Shown: positions 35,226 to 43,472, numbered from the stretch's first letter. The stretch is 64,000 bases of DNA from Streptomyces sp. HNM0575 (GCF_012726265.1 NZ_JAASAG010000007.1:310001-374000), one strand, 5' to 3'. Made by a program: numbers and translations. The notes: generated by a model not told the origin, from the letters alone.

Positions 35226-35413
35226 CTCAGCCCAGCGCGCGGGCTGCGAGCGCGTAACCGTTCCGCACGTCACCGAGTGTGCGGCGCCGGGAAAGCCGGA
35301 TCCGGAGGCCGGGAAGAGGCCGAGGACCCGGGCAGGGGACCGGTCCCGGCACCGCACACGCGCCCGCAGCCGGGCGAGAGGACCGAAGGCAGAAAGAGAG
35401 CACGACGACAGCT

Positions 35414-36592
35414 ATGGCCGAGGCTCAGAAGATTCCAGCGGGTTCCACCGCCGTGGGCGGCGTCGCGGTGGCGGCTGAGTCCACCGTCGCCACGCGGATG
35501 AGCGCACCGCCCTCATTCGACGTGGCGGACTTCCCCGTGCCCCACGGCCGGGAGGAGGAGTGGCGCTTCACTCCGATCGAGCGGCTGAAGGGACTGCACG
35601 ACGGTTCCGCCGAGGCGTCGGGTGCTCTCAAGGCCGAGGTCGACGCGCCGGAGGGCGTGACGGTGGAGACGGTCGGGCGCGACGACCCGCGCGTCGGCCG
35701 GGCCGGCAAGCCGGTCGACCGGGTCGCGGCGCAGGCGTTCTCCTCGTTCGAGAAGGCCTCGGTCGTGACGGTGCCCAAGGAGGCCGTGCTGAAGGAGCCG
35801 GTGCGGGTCTCCCTGCACGGCGAGGGCGGCGTCAGCTACGGCCACACGATCTTCGAGGTGAAGGACTTCGCCGAGGCGGTCATCGTCATCGACCACACCG
35901 GCGACGCCGTGCGGGCGGCCAACGTCGAGTTCGTGCTCGGCGACGGCGCCAAGCTGACCGTCGTCTCCGTGCAGGACTGGGACGACACGGCCGTCCACTG
36001 CTCGCAGCACAACGCGCTGGTGGGCCGGGACGCCACGTTCAAGTCGGTCGTCGTCACCTTCGGCGGTGACGTCGTACGCCTGCATCCCCGCGTGAGCTAC
36101 GCGGGCCCCGGCGGCGAGGCGGAGTTCTACGGCCTGTACTTCACCGACAACGGCCAGCACCAGGAGCACCGGCTCTTCGTCGACCACGACAGGCCCAACT
36201 GCCGCAGCAACGTGGTCTACAAGGGCGCTCTCCAGGGCGAGGAGGCGCACGCCGTCTGGATCGGCGACGTGCTGATCCGCGCCGACGCCACCGGCACCGA
36301 CACCTACGAGCTGAACCGCAACCTCGTGCTGACGGACGGCTCGCGGGTCGACTCGGTGCCCAACCTGGAGATCGAGACCGGCGAGATCGTCGGGGCGGGC
36401 CACGCCTCGGCCACCGGCCGGTTCGACGACGAGCAGCTCTTCTACCTCCAGGCCCGGGGCATCCCCGAGCAGGAGGCGCGGCGGCTGGTCGTGCGCGGCT
36501 TCTTCGCCGAACTCGTCCAGCAGATCGGCCTGCCGGACGTGGAGGAGCGCCTCATCGAGAAGATCGAGGCCGAGCTGGAGGCGTCGGTATGA
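35414..36592 (+). CDS. sufD: Fe-S cluster assembly protein SufD
   Basis: Partner of SufB in the SufBCD scaffold. The 392-residue product begins with an Ala/Val-rich lead, then FPVPHGREEEWRFTPIERLKGL (~45-66). The central beta-helix includes ANVEFVLGDGAKLTVVSVQDWDDTAVHCSQHNALVGRDATFKSVVV (~178-225). C-terminal NLEIETGEIVGAGHASATGRFDDEQLFYLQARGIPEQEARRLVVRGFF carries the His used at the SufB interface. The ATG at 35414 is used; a GAAAGAGAG run 15-20 nt upstream is the only ribosome-site candidate. It overlaps the next gene by ATGA. Confidence 0.96.
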   Translation: MAEAQKIPAGSTAVGGVAVAAESTVATRMSAPPSFDVADFPVPHGREEEWRFTPIERLKGLHDGSAEASGALKAEVDAPEGVTVETVGRDDPRVGRAGKPVDRVAAQAFSSFEKASVVTVPKEAVLKEPVRVSLHGEGGVSYGHTIFEVKDFAEAVIVIDHTGDAVRAANVEFVLGDGAKLTVVSVQDWDDTAVHCSQHNALVGRDATFKSVVVTFGGDVVRLHPRVSYAGPGGEAEFYGLYFTDNGQHQEHRLFVDHDRPNCRSNVVYKGALQGEEAHAVWIGDVLIRADATGTDTYELNRNLVLTDGSRVDSVPNLEIETGEIVGAGHASATGRFDDEQLFYLQARGIPEQEARRLVVRGFFAELVQQIGLPDVEERLIEKIEAELEASV

Positions 36593-36930
36593 GCGACGGC
36601 GAAGGCTTCGTGCGCGTGGCCGCGCTCGGCGAGCTGGAGGAGGACACCCCCAAGCGGGTGGAGCTCGAAGGCGTGCCGGTCGCTCTCGTCCATACGGAGG
36701 GAGAGGTGTTCGCGGTCAACGACATCTGCTCGCACGCGAACGTCTCACTGTCCGAGGGCGAGGTCGAGGACTGCCAGATCGAGTGCTGGCTGCACGGCTC
36801 CAGTTTCGATCTGCGTACGGGCAAGCCGTCCGGTCTGCCCGCGACCCGCCCCATCCCCGTATACCCCGTACGAATCGAAGGCGAAGGGCCCGGCGCGGCC
36901 GTGCTCGTCTCCGTCACACAGGAGTCCTGA
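36589..36930 (+). CDS. Rieske-type [2Fe-2S] ferredoxin of the suf operon
   Basis: A 113-residue Rieske ferredoxin, usually annotated as a non-haem iron oxygenase ferredoxin subunit. The cluster motif is complete: CSHANVSLSEG (C-x-H) at ~46-48 and CWLHGSSFDLRTGKP (C-x2-H) at ~66-69. It starts MSDGEGFVRVAALGELEEDTPKRVELEG. Inside actinobacterial suf operons it may supply electrons for cluster assembly or repair, which is inference from position. It overlaps sufD by 4 bp and is followed by sufC after 7 bp. Confidence 0.93.
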   Translation: MSDGEGFVRVAALGELEEDTPKRVELEGVPVALVHTEGEVFAVNDICSHANVSLSEGEVEDCQIECWLHGSSFDLRTGKPSGLPATRPIPVYPVRIEGEGPGAAVLVSVTQES

Positions 36931-36937
36931 AGTCCCC

Positions 36938-37702
36938 ATGGCAACGCTTGAGATCAACGACCTGCACGTCTCCGTGGAAACCGAGAACGGTCCCAACGAG
37001 ATCCTGCGCGGCGTCGACCTGACCGTGAAGCAGGGCGAGACGCACGCGATCATGGGGCCGAACGGTTCCGGAAAGTCGACGCTCGCCTACTCCCTCGCCG
37101 GCCACCCCAAGTACACGATCACGGGCGGCTCGGTGACCCTGGACGGCGAGGACGTCCTGGAGATGACCCCCGACGAGCGCGCCCGCGCCGGCCTCTTCCT
37201 CGCCATGCAGTACCCGGTCGAGGTGCCCGGCGTCTCCGTCTCCAACTTCCTGCGTACGTCGGCCACGGCGCTGCGCGGCGAGGCGCCCAAGCTGCGGCTG
37301 TGGGTGAAGGAGGTCAAGGAGGCCATGGAGCGCCTCCAGATCGACCCGTCCTTCGCCGAGCGGAACGTCAACGAGGGCTTCTCCGGCGGTGAGAAGAAGC
37401 GGCACGAGATCCTCCAGCTGGAGCTTCTCAAGCCGAGGATCGCGATCCTCGACGAGACCGACTCCGGCCTCGACGTCGACGCGCTGCGGGTCGTCTCCGA
37501 GGGCGTCAACCGCGTCCGTGAGAACGGCGAGGTCGGCACCATGCTGATCACCCACTACACGCGCATCCTGCGCTACATCAAGCCCGACCACGTGCACGTC
37601 TTCGCCAAGGGCCGGATCGCCGAGTCCGGCGGCCCGGAGCTGGCCGACAAGCTGGAGGAAGAGGGCTACGAGGCGTATGTGAAGGGAGGCGCCGCTTCGT
37701 GA
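36938..37702 (+). CDS. sufC: Fe-S assembly ATPase SufC
   Basis: Cytosolic ABC-type ATPase that drives SufBCD. The 254-residue product has Walker A IMGPNGSGKSTLAYSLAGHPKY (~38-59), AMQYPVEVPGVSVSNFLRTS (Q-loop, ~90), the signature FSGGEKKRHEILQLELL (~148), Walker B IAILDETDSGLDVDALR, and the H-loop LITHYTRILRYIKPD. It overlaps sufS by GTGA. Length and motifs are standard. Confidence 0.98.
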   Translation: MATLEINDLHVSVETENGPNEILRGVDLTVKQGETHAIMGPNGSGKSTLAYSLAGHPKYTITGGSVTLDGEDVLEMTPDERARAGLFLAMQYPVEVPGVSVSNFLRTSATALRGEAPKLRLWVKEVKEAMERLQIDPSFAERNVNEGFSGGEKKRHEILQLELLKPRIAILDETDSGLDVDALRVVSEGVNRVRENGEVGTMLITHYTRILRYIKPDHVHVFAKGRIAESGGPELADKLEEEGYEAYVKGGAAS

Positions 37703-38979
37703 GCGACGTGACGCTTCCGGGTCTGCTCGCTGGATCTGATCGACTACTGGGCGAGGCGATCCGCAAGGACTTCCCGATCCTGGACCGTACGGTCCACGAC
37801 GGGCAGAAGCTCGTGTACCTGGACAACGCGGCCTCTTCCCAGAAGCCGCGCCAGGTGCTCGACGCCGTGAGCGACTACTACGAGCGGCATCACGCCAACG
37901 TCCACCGCGGCGTGCACGTGCTCGCCGAGGAGGCCACGGCGCTGTACGAGGGCGCGCGGGACAAGGTCGCCGCCTTCATCAACGCGCCCAGCCGCGACGA
38001 GGTCGTCTTCACCAAGAACGCCTCGGAGTCGCTCAACCTCGTGGCGAACATGCTGGGTTGGGCCGACGAGCCCTACCGCGTGCAGCACGACACCGAGATC
38101 GTGATCACGGAGATGGAGCACCACTCCAACATCGTTCCGTGGCAGCTGCTTTCGCAGCGTACGGGCGCGAAGCTGAAGTGGTTCGGCCTCACCGACGACG
38201 GCAGGCTCGACCTGACGGCCGTGGACGAGGTCATCACCGAGAAGACCAAGGTCGTCTCCTTCACGCTCGTCTCCAACATCATGGGCACGATCAACCCGGT
38301 CGAGACGATCGTGCGGCGTGCCCAGGAGGTCGGCGCCCTCGTGGTCATCGACGCCTCCCAGGCCGCGCCGCACATGGTGCTGGACGTGCAGGCGCTCCAG
38401 GCCGACTTCGTGGCCTTCACCGGGCACAAGATGTGCGGCCCGACGGGCATCGGCGTGCTGTGGGGCAGGCAGGAGCTGCTGGACGACCTGCCGCCGTTCC
38501 TCGGCGGCGGCGAGATGATCGAGACGGTCACGATGCACTCGTCGACCTACGCGCCCGCCCCGCACAAGTTCGAGGCGGGCACCCCGCCGATCGCGCAGGC
38601 GGTCGGTCTCGGCGCGGCCGTCGACTATCTCTCGGCCATCGGCATGGACAGGATCCAGGAGCACGAGCACGCGCTGACCGAGTACGCCGTGAGCAGGCTG
38701 AGCGAGATCCCCGACCTGCGTTTCATCGGCCCCACCACGGCCGAGGACCGCGGCGCCGCGATCTCCTTCACGCTCGGGGACATCCACCCGCACGACGTGG
38801 GCCAGGTGCTCGACGAGCTGGGCATCGCCGTCCGCGTGGGACACCACTGCGCACGGCCTGTCTGTCTGCGGTACGGAATTCCTGCGACCACGCGGGCGTC
38901 GTTCTATCTGTACTCCACGCCGGCCGAGGTGGACGCCCTGGCCGAGGGTGTGGAGCACGTACGGAACTTCTTCGCCTAG
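37699..38979 (+). CDS. sufS: Cysteine desulfurase SufS
   Basis: PLP enzyme that takes sulfur from cysteine for Fe-S clusters. The 426-residue product has YLDNAASSQKPRQVLDAVSDYYERHHANVHRG (~35-66), TEMEHHSNIVPWQLL (~137), DASQAAPHMVLDVQALQADFVAFTGHKMCGPTGIGVLWG (Schiff-base Lys in TGHKM, ~240), and the catalytic Cys loop GHHCARPVCLRYGIPATTRAS (~385). The GTG at 37699 overlaps the sufC stop. SufU, its sulfur acceptor, is encoded next. Confidence 0.97.
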   Translation: MSDVTLPGLLAGSDRLLGEAIRKDFPILDRTVHDGQKLVYLDNAASSQKPRQVLDAVSDYYERHHANVHRGVHVLAEEATALYEGARDKVAAFINAPSRDEVVFTKNASESLNLVANMLGWADEPYRVQHDTEIVITEMEHHSNIVPWQLLSQRTGAKLKWFGLTDDGRLDLTAVDEVITEKTKVVSFTLVSNIMGTINPVETIVRRAQEVGALVVIDASQAAPHMVLDVQALQADFVAFTGHKMCGPTGIGVLWGRQELLDDLPPFLGGGEMIETVTMHSSTYAPAPHKFEAGTPPIAQAVGLGAAVDYLSAIGMDRIQEHEHALTEYAVSRLSEIPDLRFIGPTTAEDRGAAISFTLGDIHPHDVGQVLDELGIAVRVGHHCARPVCLRYGIPATTRASFYLYSTPAEVDALAEGVEHVRNFFA

Positions 38980-39022
38980 GACGACGGCGCGGCCGCAGAG
39001 GACTGGACGGACGGACTGACTC

Positions 39023-39490
39023 GTGAAGCTGGACTCCATGTACCAGGAAGTGATCCTGGACCACTACAAGAACCCGCACGGCAAGGGCCTGCGTGAGGGC
39101 GACGCCGAGGTGCACCACGTCAACCCGACGTGCGGTGACGAGATCACCCTGCGTGTGCGCTACGACGGCGAGACGATCAGCGACGTCAGCTACGAGGGGC
39201 AGGGCTGCTCCATCAGCCAGGCCAGCGCCTCGGTGCTCAACGAGCTGCTGGTCGGCAAGGAGCTGGACCAGGCTCGCACCATCCAGGAGACCTTCCTGGA
39301 GCTGATGCAGTCCAGGGGGCAGATCGAGCCGGACGACGCCATGGAGGACGTGCTGGAGGACGCCGTCGCCTTCGCCGGGGTCTCGAAGTACCCGGCGCGT
39401 GTGAAGTGTGCTCTGCTGAGCTGGATGGCTTGGAAGGACGCCACCGCCCAGGCGCTGGGCGAGGACTCGGTAAAGGAGAGGACCGCATGA
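39023..39490 (+). CDS. sufU: SufU, zinc-dependent sulfur acceptor for SufS
   Basis: A 155-residue SufU/NifU-N family protein that receives sulfur from SufS. It begins KLDSMYQEVILDHYKNPHGKG. It has the three Cys of the family: NPTCGDEITL (~41), GQGCSISQASASVLNELLVGK (~66) and KCALLSWMAWK (~132), which bind zinc with an Asp. The GTG start at 39023 has a GGACGGA purine run about 7 nt upstream. It overlaps the next gene by ATGA. Confidence 0.95.
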   Translation: MKLDSMYQEVILDHYKNPHGKGLREGDAEVHHVNPTCGDEITLRVRYDGETISDVSYEGQGCSISQASASVLNELLVGKELDQARTIQETFLELMQSRGQIEPDDAMEDVLEDAVAFAGVSKYPARVKCALLSWMAWKDATAQALGEDSVKERTA

Positions 39491-39816
39491 CCGAGACCAC
39501 CGCGAAGCCCGCGAGCGAGGACGAGGTCCGTGAGGCGCTGCTCGACGTGGTCGACCCGGAGCTGGGCATCGACGTCGTCAACCTGGGCCTGATCTACGGG
39601 GTCCACATCGACGAGTCGAACATCGCGACCATCGACATGACGCTCACCTCGGCGGCCTGTCCGCTGACGGACGTCATCGAGGACCAGGCGAAGTCCGCGA
39701 CCGAGGGCATCGTCGACGAGCTGAAGATCAACTGGGTCTGGATGCCCCCGTGGGGCCCGGACAAGATCACCGACGACGGACGCGAGCAGCTGCGGGCGCT
39801 GGGCTTCAACGTCTGA
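39487..39816 (+). CDS. sufT: SufT-like metal-sulfur cluster assembly factor (MIP18/DUF59)
   Basis: A 109-residue MIP18-family protein, the usual last gene of actinobacterial suf operons, implicated in Fe-S protein maturation. It has VREALLDVVDPELGIDVVNLGLIYGVHID (~14-42), the conserved MTLTSAACPLTDVIEDQ with its Cys (~60), and the closing VWMPPWGPDKITDDGREQLRALGF. Coupled to sufU by a 4-bp overlap. A long inverted repeat lies 69 bp downstream. Confidence 0.93.
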   Translation: MTETTAKPASEDEVREALLDVVDPELGIDVVNLGLIYGVHIDESNIATIDMTLTSAACPLTDVIEDQAKSATEGIVDELKINWVWMPPWGPDKITDDGREQLRALGFNV

Positions 39817-39884
39817 GCGGCGCGGGCCGAGCGCGTCCCCCGCCCCCGCCCCGCCCTTGTCCGTAGACGAATTCGAGTGCGCCG

Positions 39885-39919
39885 ACGGCCATGGCCCCAG
39901 ATGCTGGGGCCATGGCCGT
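39885..39919. terminator. Perfect 15-bp inverted repeat at the end of the suf operon, spanning the VOC start codon
   Basis: ACGGCCATGGCCCCA (39885-39899) and TGGGGCCATGGCCGT (39905-39919) form a perfect stem with a 5-nt loop. It could end the suf transcript. The right arm contains the ATG (39912) of the following VOC gene, so the hairpin would hide that start. Confidence 0.7.
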
Positions 39920-40304
39920 TTCGCTGCACCACATCATCGTCGACGCTCACGATCTGCCGGGTCTGGCGGCCTTCTGGTGCCGGGTCCTCGACTGGCGGGT
40001 GCTCTCCGAGAAGGAGCGCGAAGTCATCATCGGGACCGACCCGTCCGCCCCGACGGGCATCTGCTTCATGCCGGTGACGGAGCGCAAGACCGTCAAGAAC
40101 AGGCTGCACCTCGACCTCGCCCCCGACGACCAGGAGGCCGAGGTCGAGCGGCTTGTCGCGCTCGGCGCCCGGCGGATCGACATCGGTCAGGGCGGGGAGA
40201 GGTCGTGGGTGGTCCTGGCCGATCCGGAGGGCAACGAGTTCTGCGTGCTGCGGCCGCGCAGGAACCTCGTGGAGTTCGTGGAGTTCGCGGATCGTCGTCC
40301 GTAA
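39912..40304 (+). CDS. VOC-family protein (glyoxalase-like)
   Basis: A 130-residue glyoxalase-fold protein starting MAVSLHHIIVDAHDLPGLAAFWCRVL. It has the middle half RKTVKNRLHLDLAPDDQEAEVERLVALGARRID and the last strand ADPEGNEFCVLRPRRN with the typical GNEFCVL end. This belongs to the glyoxalase-like VOC subgroup common in Streptomyces; the substrate is unknown. An in-frame ATG at 39891 would add seven residues and start in the left arm of the hairpin; the 39912 start with CTGGGG upstream fits better. Confidence 0.83.
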   Translation: MAVSLHHIIVDAHDLPGLAAFWCRVLDWRVLSEKEREVIIGTDPSAPTGICFMPVTERKTVKNRLHLDLAPDDQEAEVERLVALGARRIDIGQGGERSWVVLADPEGNEFCVLRPRRNLVEFVEFADRRP

Positions 40305-40315
40305 AAGACCGAGTT

Positions 40316-40347
40316 GTTGTGTACGGCCGTACACAACGTTGTGTACG
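40316..40347. promoter_or_regulatory. Overlapping palindromic operators before the SMR/TetR pair
   Basis: GTTGTGTACGG/CCGTACACAAC (40316-40337) is a perfect 22-bp palindrome. CGTACACAAC/GTTGTGTACG (40328-40347) is a perfect 20-bp palindrome sharing its middle half-site. They cover the region where the -35/-10 of the SMR gene would be; TACGCT at 40344-40349 lies 7 nt before the ATG. The likely ligand is the TetR protein encoded at the end of the operon. Confidence 0.8.
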
Positions 40348-40356
40348 CTCGTACGC

Positions 40357-40677
40357 ATGGTCTATGTGACGCTCGCCGCCGCGATCATGGCGGAGGTGCT
40401 TGGCACCACCGCCATGAAGTACAGCGACGGCTTCAGCAAGCTGCTCCCCTCCCTGATCACCGCCGTCAGCTACGCGGTGGCGTTCATACTGCTCGCGCAG
40501 ACGCTGAAGTCGATGGCGGTCGGCACCGCCTATGCCATCTGGGCCGGTGTCGGCACCGCCGCCATCGCCGCCATCGGCATCACCTTCATCGGGGAGTCGG
40601 TGACGCTGCTGAAGATCACCGGGATCGTGCTGGTCATCCTCGGCGTCGTCGTGCTCAACCTCGGAGGGATCCACTGA
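40357..40677 (+). CDS. Small multidrug resistance (SMR/EmrE-type) efflux protein
   Basis: A 106-residue four-helix membrane protein of the SMR family, which exports cationic drugs by proton exchange as a dimer. It begins MVYVTLAAAIMAEVLGTTAMKYSDGF, with the essential membrane Glu at position 13. It continues with SYAVAFILLAQTLKSMAVGTAYAIWAGVGTAAIAAIG and the last helix LLKITGIVLVILGVVVLNLGG. No ribosome site is visible, and the -10-like TACGCT lies 7 nt upstream, so it is probably leaderless and repressed through the palindromes. The stop overlaps the TetR start (TGATG). Confidence 0.93.
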   Translation: MVYVTLAAAIMAEVLGTTAMKYSDGFSKLLPSLITAVSYAVAFILLAQTLKSMAVGTAYAIWAGVGTAAIAAIGITFIGESVTLLKITGIVLVILGVVVLNLGGIH

Positions 40678-41276
40678 TGGCTGCCCGCGCCCGCCGGTAC
40701 GACCCCGAGCGCCGCCGGCGCATCATCGAGGCCGCCATCCGCATCGTCGAGCTCAAGGGCATAGCGGCGCTCAGCCACCGCACCGTGGCGGCGGAGGCGG
40801 GCGTGCCGCTGGGGTCCACCACGTACCACTTCGCGGGTCTCGACGACCTGCTCGTCGCCGCTCTGGAACAGGTCAGCGGCGGGCCTCGCGGCGCCATGAA
40901 GGACTGGGACGAGGCGCTGCTGGCAGGCGAGGGCGGGCCGGCGCTCGCCGACGCGCTCACGCGCCTGCTGGAGGAGTACGCACACGGGGGCCGTGGCCGT
41001 ATCCGCCTGGAGTACGAGCTCTACCTCGCGGCTCTGCGCCGCCCGGCGCTCCAGCCCGTCGCCGCCGCGTGGCTGGACGAGATGACCGACGTCATCGGCC
41101 GCCACACCCCGGACGCCGCCACGGCCCGCGTGCTGGTGGCGCTGATCGACGGGCTGCTGCTCCAACTGCTGCTCACGGACCGGTCGTTCGACCGCGAGGC
41201 GGTCCGCACGGCGCTCGCGCGCGTCACGGGCGGGAGCGAGCTTCCGCGGCAGCCTCCGGAGGCGGATATTCCGTGA
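40677..41276 (+). CDS. TetR-family regulator paired with the SMR pump
   Basis: A 199-residue TetR-type repressor. The DNA-binding domain is at ~1-60 (RRRRIIEAAIRIVELKGIAALSHRTVAAEAGVPLGSTTYHFAGLDDLLVAAL, a canonical helix-turn-helix with TTYHF). The C-terminal domain (~65-199) would bind the inducer and dimerise (IRLEYELYLAALRRPALQPVA; VLVALIDGLLLQLLLTDRSFD). The ATG shares one base with the SMR stop codon, so the two are co-translated. By analogy with QacR-type systems it should bind the palindromes upstream of the SMR gene. Confidence 0.92.
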   Translation: MAARARRYDPERRRRIIEAAIRIVELKGIAALSHRTVAAEAGVPLGSTTYHFAGLDDLLVAALEQVSGGPRGAMKDWDEALLAGEGGPALADALTRLLEEYAHGGRGRIRLEYELYLAALRRPALQPVAAAWLDEMTDVIGRHTPDAATARVLVALIDGLLLQLLLTDRSFDREAVRTALARVTGGSELPRQPPEADIP

Positions 41277-41312
41277 CCTGGGACCGGTTGGCCCCGCCCG
41301 TGCCAGGGCGGA

Positions 41313-41325
41313 TAACGTGCCAGGC
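41313..41325 (+). promoter_or_regulatory. -10 box of a leaderless promoter for dapD
   Basis: TAACGT (41313-41318), 7 nt, then the ATG at 41326. TTGGCC at 41288-41293 is a -35 candidate with a 19-bp spacer. Confidence 0.5.
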
Positions 41326-42333
41326 ATGACGCAAGCAGCCACCCCAACCCGTACCACCGGCGCCGTCGCCGTCGGCCTCGCCACGATCTCCCGCGGAGGC
41401 GACGGCGAGGAGACGGTGCTCGACACCTGGTTCCCGGCACCCGAGCTGGTCCAGGCCCCCGAAGGACCCGCCGGAAGCGAGCGGCTCAGCCCGGAGCGCG
41501 CCGCCGAGGCGCTCGGCGAGGCCGCTCCGCAGGCGCTGGGCGAGGACCCGGTGCGCGGGGTCGAGACCGTGGCCGTGCGTACGGTCATCGGCTCGCTCGA
41601 CGACAAGCCCGCGGACACCCACGACGTCTATCTGCGTCTGCACCTGCTCAGCCACCGTCTCGTACGGCCGCATGGGCTGAACCTGGAGGGCCAGTTCGGG
41701 CTGCTCGCCAACGTCGCCTGGACCAGCCTCGGTCCCGTCGCCGTCGACCGGCTGGAGCAGGCCCGGCTCGCGGCGCGCGCGGCGGGCAGGCACCTGAGCG
41801 TCACCAGCGTCGACAAGTTCCCGCGCATGACCGACTACGTCGCGCCCAAGGGCGTGCGCATCGCCGACGCCGACCGCGCCCGGCTCGGTGCGCACCTCGC
41901 CGAGGGCACCACCGTCATGCACGAGGGCTTCGTCAACTTCAACGCGGGCACGCTCGGCACGTCCATGGTGGAGGGCCGCATCAGCGCGGGCGTCGTGGTC
42001 GGCGACGGCTCCGACATCGGCGGCGGCGCGTCGATCATGGGCACGCTCTCCGGCGGCGGCAAGGAGACCATCTCCATCGGGGAGCGCTGCCTGCTCGGCG
42101 CCGAGGCCGGCATCGGGGTCTCGCTCGGCGACGACTGCGTCGTGGAGGCGGGGCTGTACGTCACGGCCGGTACGCGGGTCTCCCTGCCGGACGGGAAGAT
42201 CGTCAAGGCGCTGGAGCTCTCCGGCGCGGACAACCTTCTCTTCCGCCGCAATTCGACGACCGGGAAGGTCGAGGTCATCCAGCGCAGCGGCTCGTGGGGC
42301 GGGCTCAACGAGGCGCTGCACAGCCACAACTGA
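41326..42333 (+). CDS. dapD: Tetrahydrodipicolinate N-succinyltransferase
   Basis: Succinylates tetrahydrodipicolinate in lysine/diaminopimelate synthesis. The 335-residue product is the actinobacterial DapD type, with an N-terminal domain (~1-130; AVAVGLATISRGG) and a left-handed beta-helix of hexapeptide repeats from ~185 (GVRIADADRARLGAHLAEGTTVMHEGFVNFNAGTLGTSMVEGRISAGVVVGDGSDIGGGASIMGTLSG in short repeated turns). C-terminal LFRRNSTTGKVEVIQR matches the family. The ATG at 41326 is preferred over the GTG three codons earlier because the -10 box lies 7 nt before it. Confidence 0.95.
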   Translation: MTQAATPTRTTGAVAVGLATISRGGDGEETVLDTWFPAPELVQAPEGPAGSERLSPERAAEALGEAAPQALGEDPVRGVETVAVRTVIGSLDDKPADTHDVYLRLHLLSHRLVRPHGLNLEGQFGLLANVAWTSLGPVAVDRLEQARLAARAAGRHLSVTSVDKFPRMTDYVAPKGVRIADADRARLGAHLAEGTTVMHEGFVNFNAGTLGTSMVEGRISAGVVVGDGSDIGGGASIMGTLSGGGKETISIGERCLLGAEAGIGVSLGDDCVVEAGLYVTAGTRVSLPDGKIVKALELSGADNLLFRRNSTTGKVEVIQRSGSWGGLNEALHSHN

Positions 42334-42459
42334 CGTGGCGGCGCTCTGACTTGGGGACGGGAACGGTGGCGGGGACGGGACGGAACGGCGGCGGCCGCCG
42401 GTCCGGCCGCCGGCGGAAATTCGGCTGCCGGGATGCCTCGGGGCGGACGAGAATGCGGC

Positions 42460-43317
42460 ATGGCATGGACAACGACGTCTGACATGGGGGCGTTCGAGAA
42501 CGCCACGGGTGCCTTCCTGCGCTCCCGGCCCGCCGAGCACACCATTCTGCTGACCCTCGTGGAGCGACTGCGTCATCAGGGGCCGGACGCCTTCGGTGAC
42601 GCCCCGGCGGAGTTCGGGTGGTGGCCGGAGCAGGACGGCACCGCGACAGGAGCGTTCCTGAGGACGCCGCCTCGTGGACTCGTCCTGACCCGCCTGCCGA
42701 ATGCAGCACGCCGACCGCTCGCCGAGGCATATCTCCGCCAACAGCCCTGCCTGGCCGGGGTCTTCGGGCCCGAGGATGTGGCGCTGTCCTTCGCCCGCAC
42801 ATGGGCGGGCCTCACCGGAACCGGCTGGCGCCTGCGACGCGCTGAACGCCTCTACCGTCTGGCACGGTTGCAGCCGCCCGCCGTCCCCGCGGACGGTTTC
42901 GGGCGTATCGCGGAGGCGGCCGACCGGGCGCTGCTCGTCGACTGGTGGGCGGCGTTCAGCTCCGAACTCGACCGGTCCCATCGGGAGGACGCGGCCCGCT
43001 CGGTGGAGGACCGCCTGTCCTACGGCGGGCTGATGCTCTGGGAGGACGGCGGGAAGCCGGTGTCGCTGGCGGGCGTGAGCCGCACCGCGGCGGGCACGGC
43101 GCGGATCGGTCCCGTCTTCACACCCGAGCCTCTGCGGGGCCGCGGCTACGCCTCCGCGGTCACCGCCACGCTGTCGCGGCGGACGCTGGAGGCGGGAGTG
43201 CGGGACGTGCTGCTCTTCACCGATCTCGCCAACCCCACGAGCAACGCCCTTTATCAGCGCATCGGTTACCGCGAAGTCGCTGACTTCGCCGAGGTGGACT
43301 TCGTGCCGGGGGAATGA
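42460..43317 (+). CDS. GNAT-family N-acetyltransferase
   Basis: A 285-residue protein whose C-terminal half (~150-285) is a GCN5-related acetyltransferase. It contains VSLAGVSRTAAGTARIGPVFTPEPLRGRGYASAVTATLSRRTLEAGV, with the acetyl-CoA loop LRGRGYASAV. VLLFTDLANPTSNALYQRIGYREVADFAEVDF follows, carrying the NxxxxxLYxRxGF-type motif. The N-terminal half resembles the degenerate GNAT-like domain of similar two-part proteins. The acceptor is unknown. Two ATGs are possible (42460 or 42484); the second would give MGAFENAT. Confidence 0.85.
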   Translation: MAWTTTSDMGAFENATGAFLRSRPAEHTILLTLVERLRHQGPDAFGDAPAEFGWWPEQDGTATGAFLRTPPRGLVLTRLPNAARRPLAEAYLRQQPCLAGVFGPEDVALSFARTWAGLTGTGWRLRRAERLYRLARLQPPAVPADGFGRIAEAADRALLVDWWAAFSSELDRSHREDAARSVEDRLSYGGLMLWEDGGKPVSLAGVSRTAAGTARIGPVFTPEPLRGRGYASAVTATLSRRTLEAGVRDVLLFTDLANPTSNALYQRIGYREVADFAEVDFVPGE

Positions 43318-43320
43318 CCG

Positions 43321-43400
43321 CGGGTGCGGGTGCGGGTGCCGGTGCCGGTGCCGGGGAGTGATCGCCGGTGCGGGTACCGATGCCGGTGCCGCGGGAATGA
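43321..43400 (+). repeat. Hexanucleotide GGGTGC/CGGTGC repeat between genes
   Basis: About seven near-perfect 6-bp units (GGGTGC then CGGTGC) run from 43321 to ~43357, with a degenerate second block to ~43400. They lie just after the GNAT stop, upstream of the EI24 gene. Confidence 0.75.
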
Positions 43401-43459
43401 CCGCCGTCGCCGCTTCCGCGTGCGCTCCACGGGGCGGTATCCCGGTACCGCGGGCCGTC

Positions 43460-43472
43460 TAGGCTTGCGGGC
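43460..43472 (+). promoter_or_regulatory. -10 box of a leaderless promoter (EI24 gene)
   Basis: TAGGCT (43460-43465), 7 nt, then the ATG at 43473; no ribosome site is visible. Confidence 0.55.
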
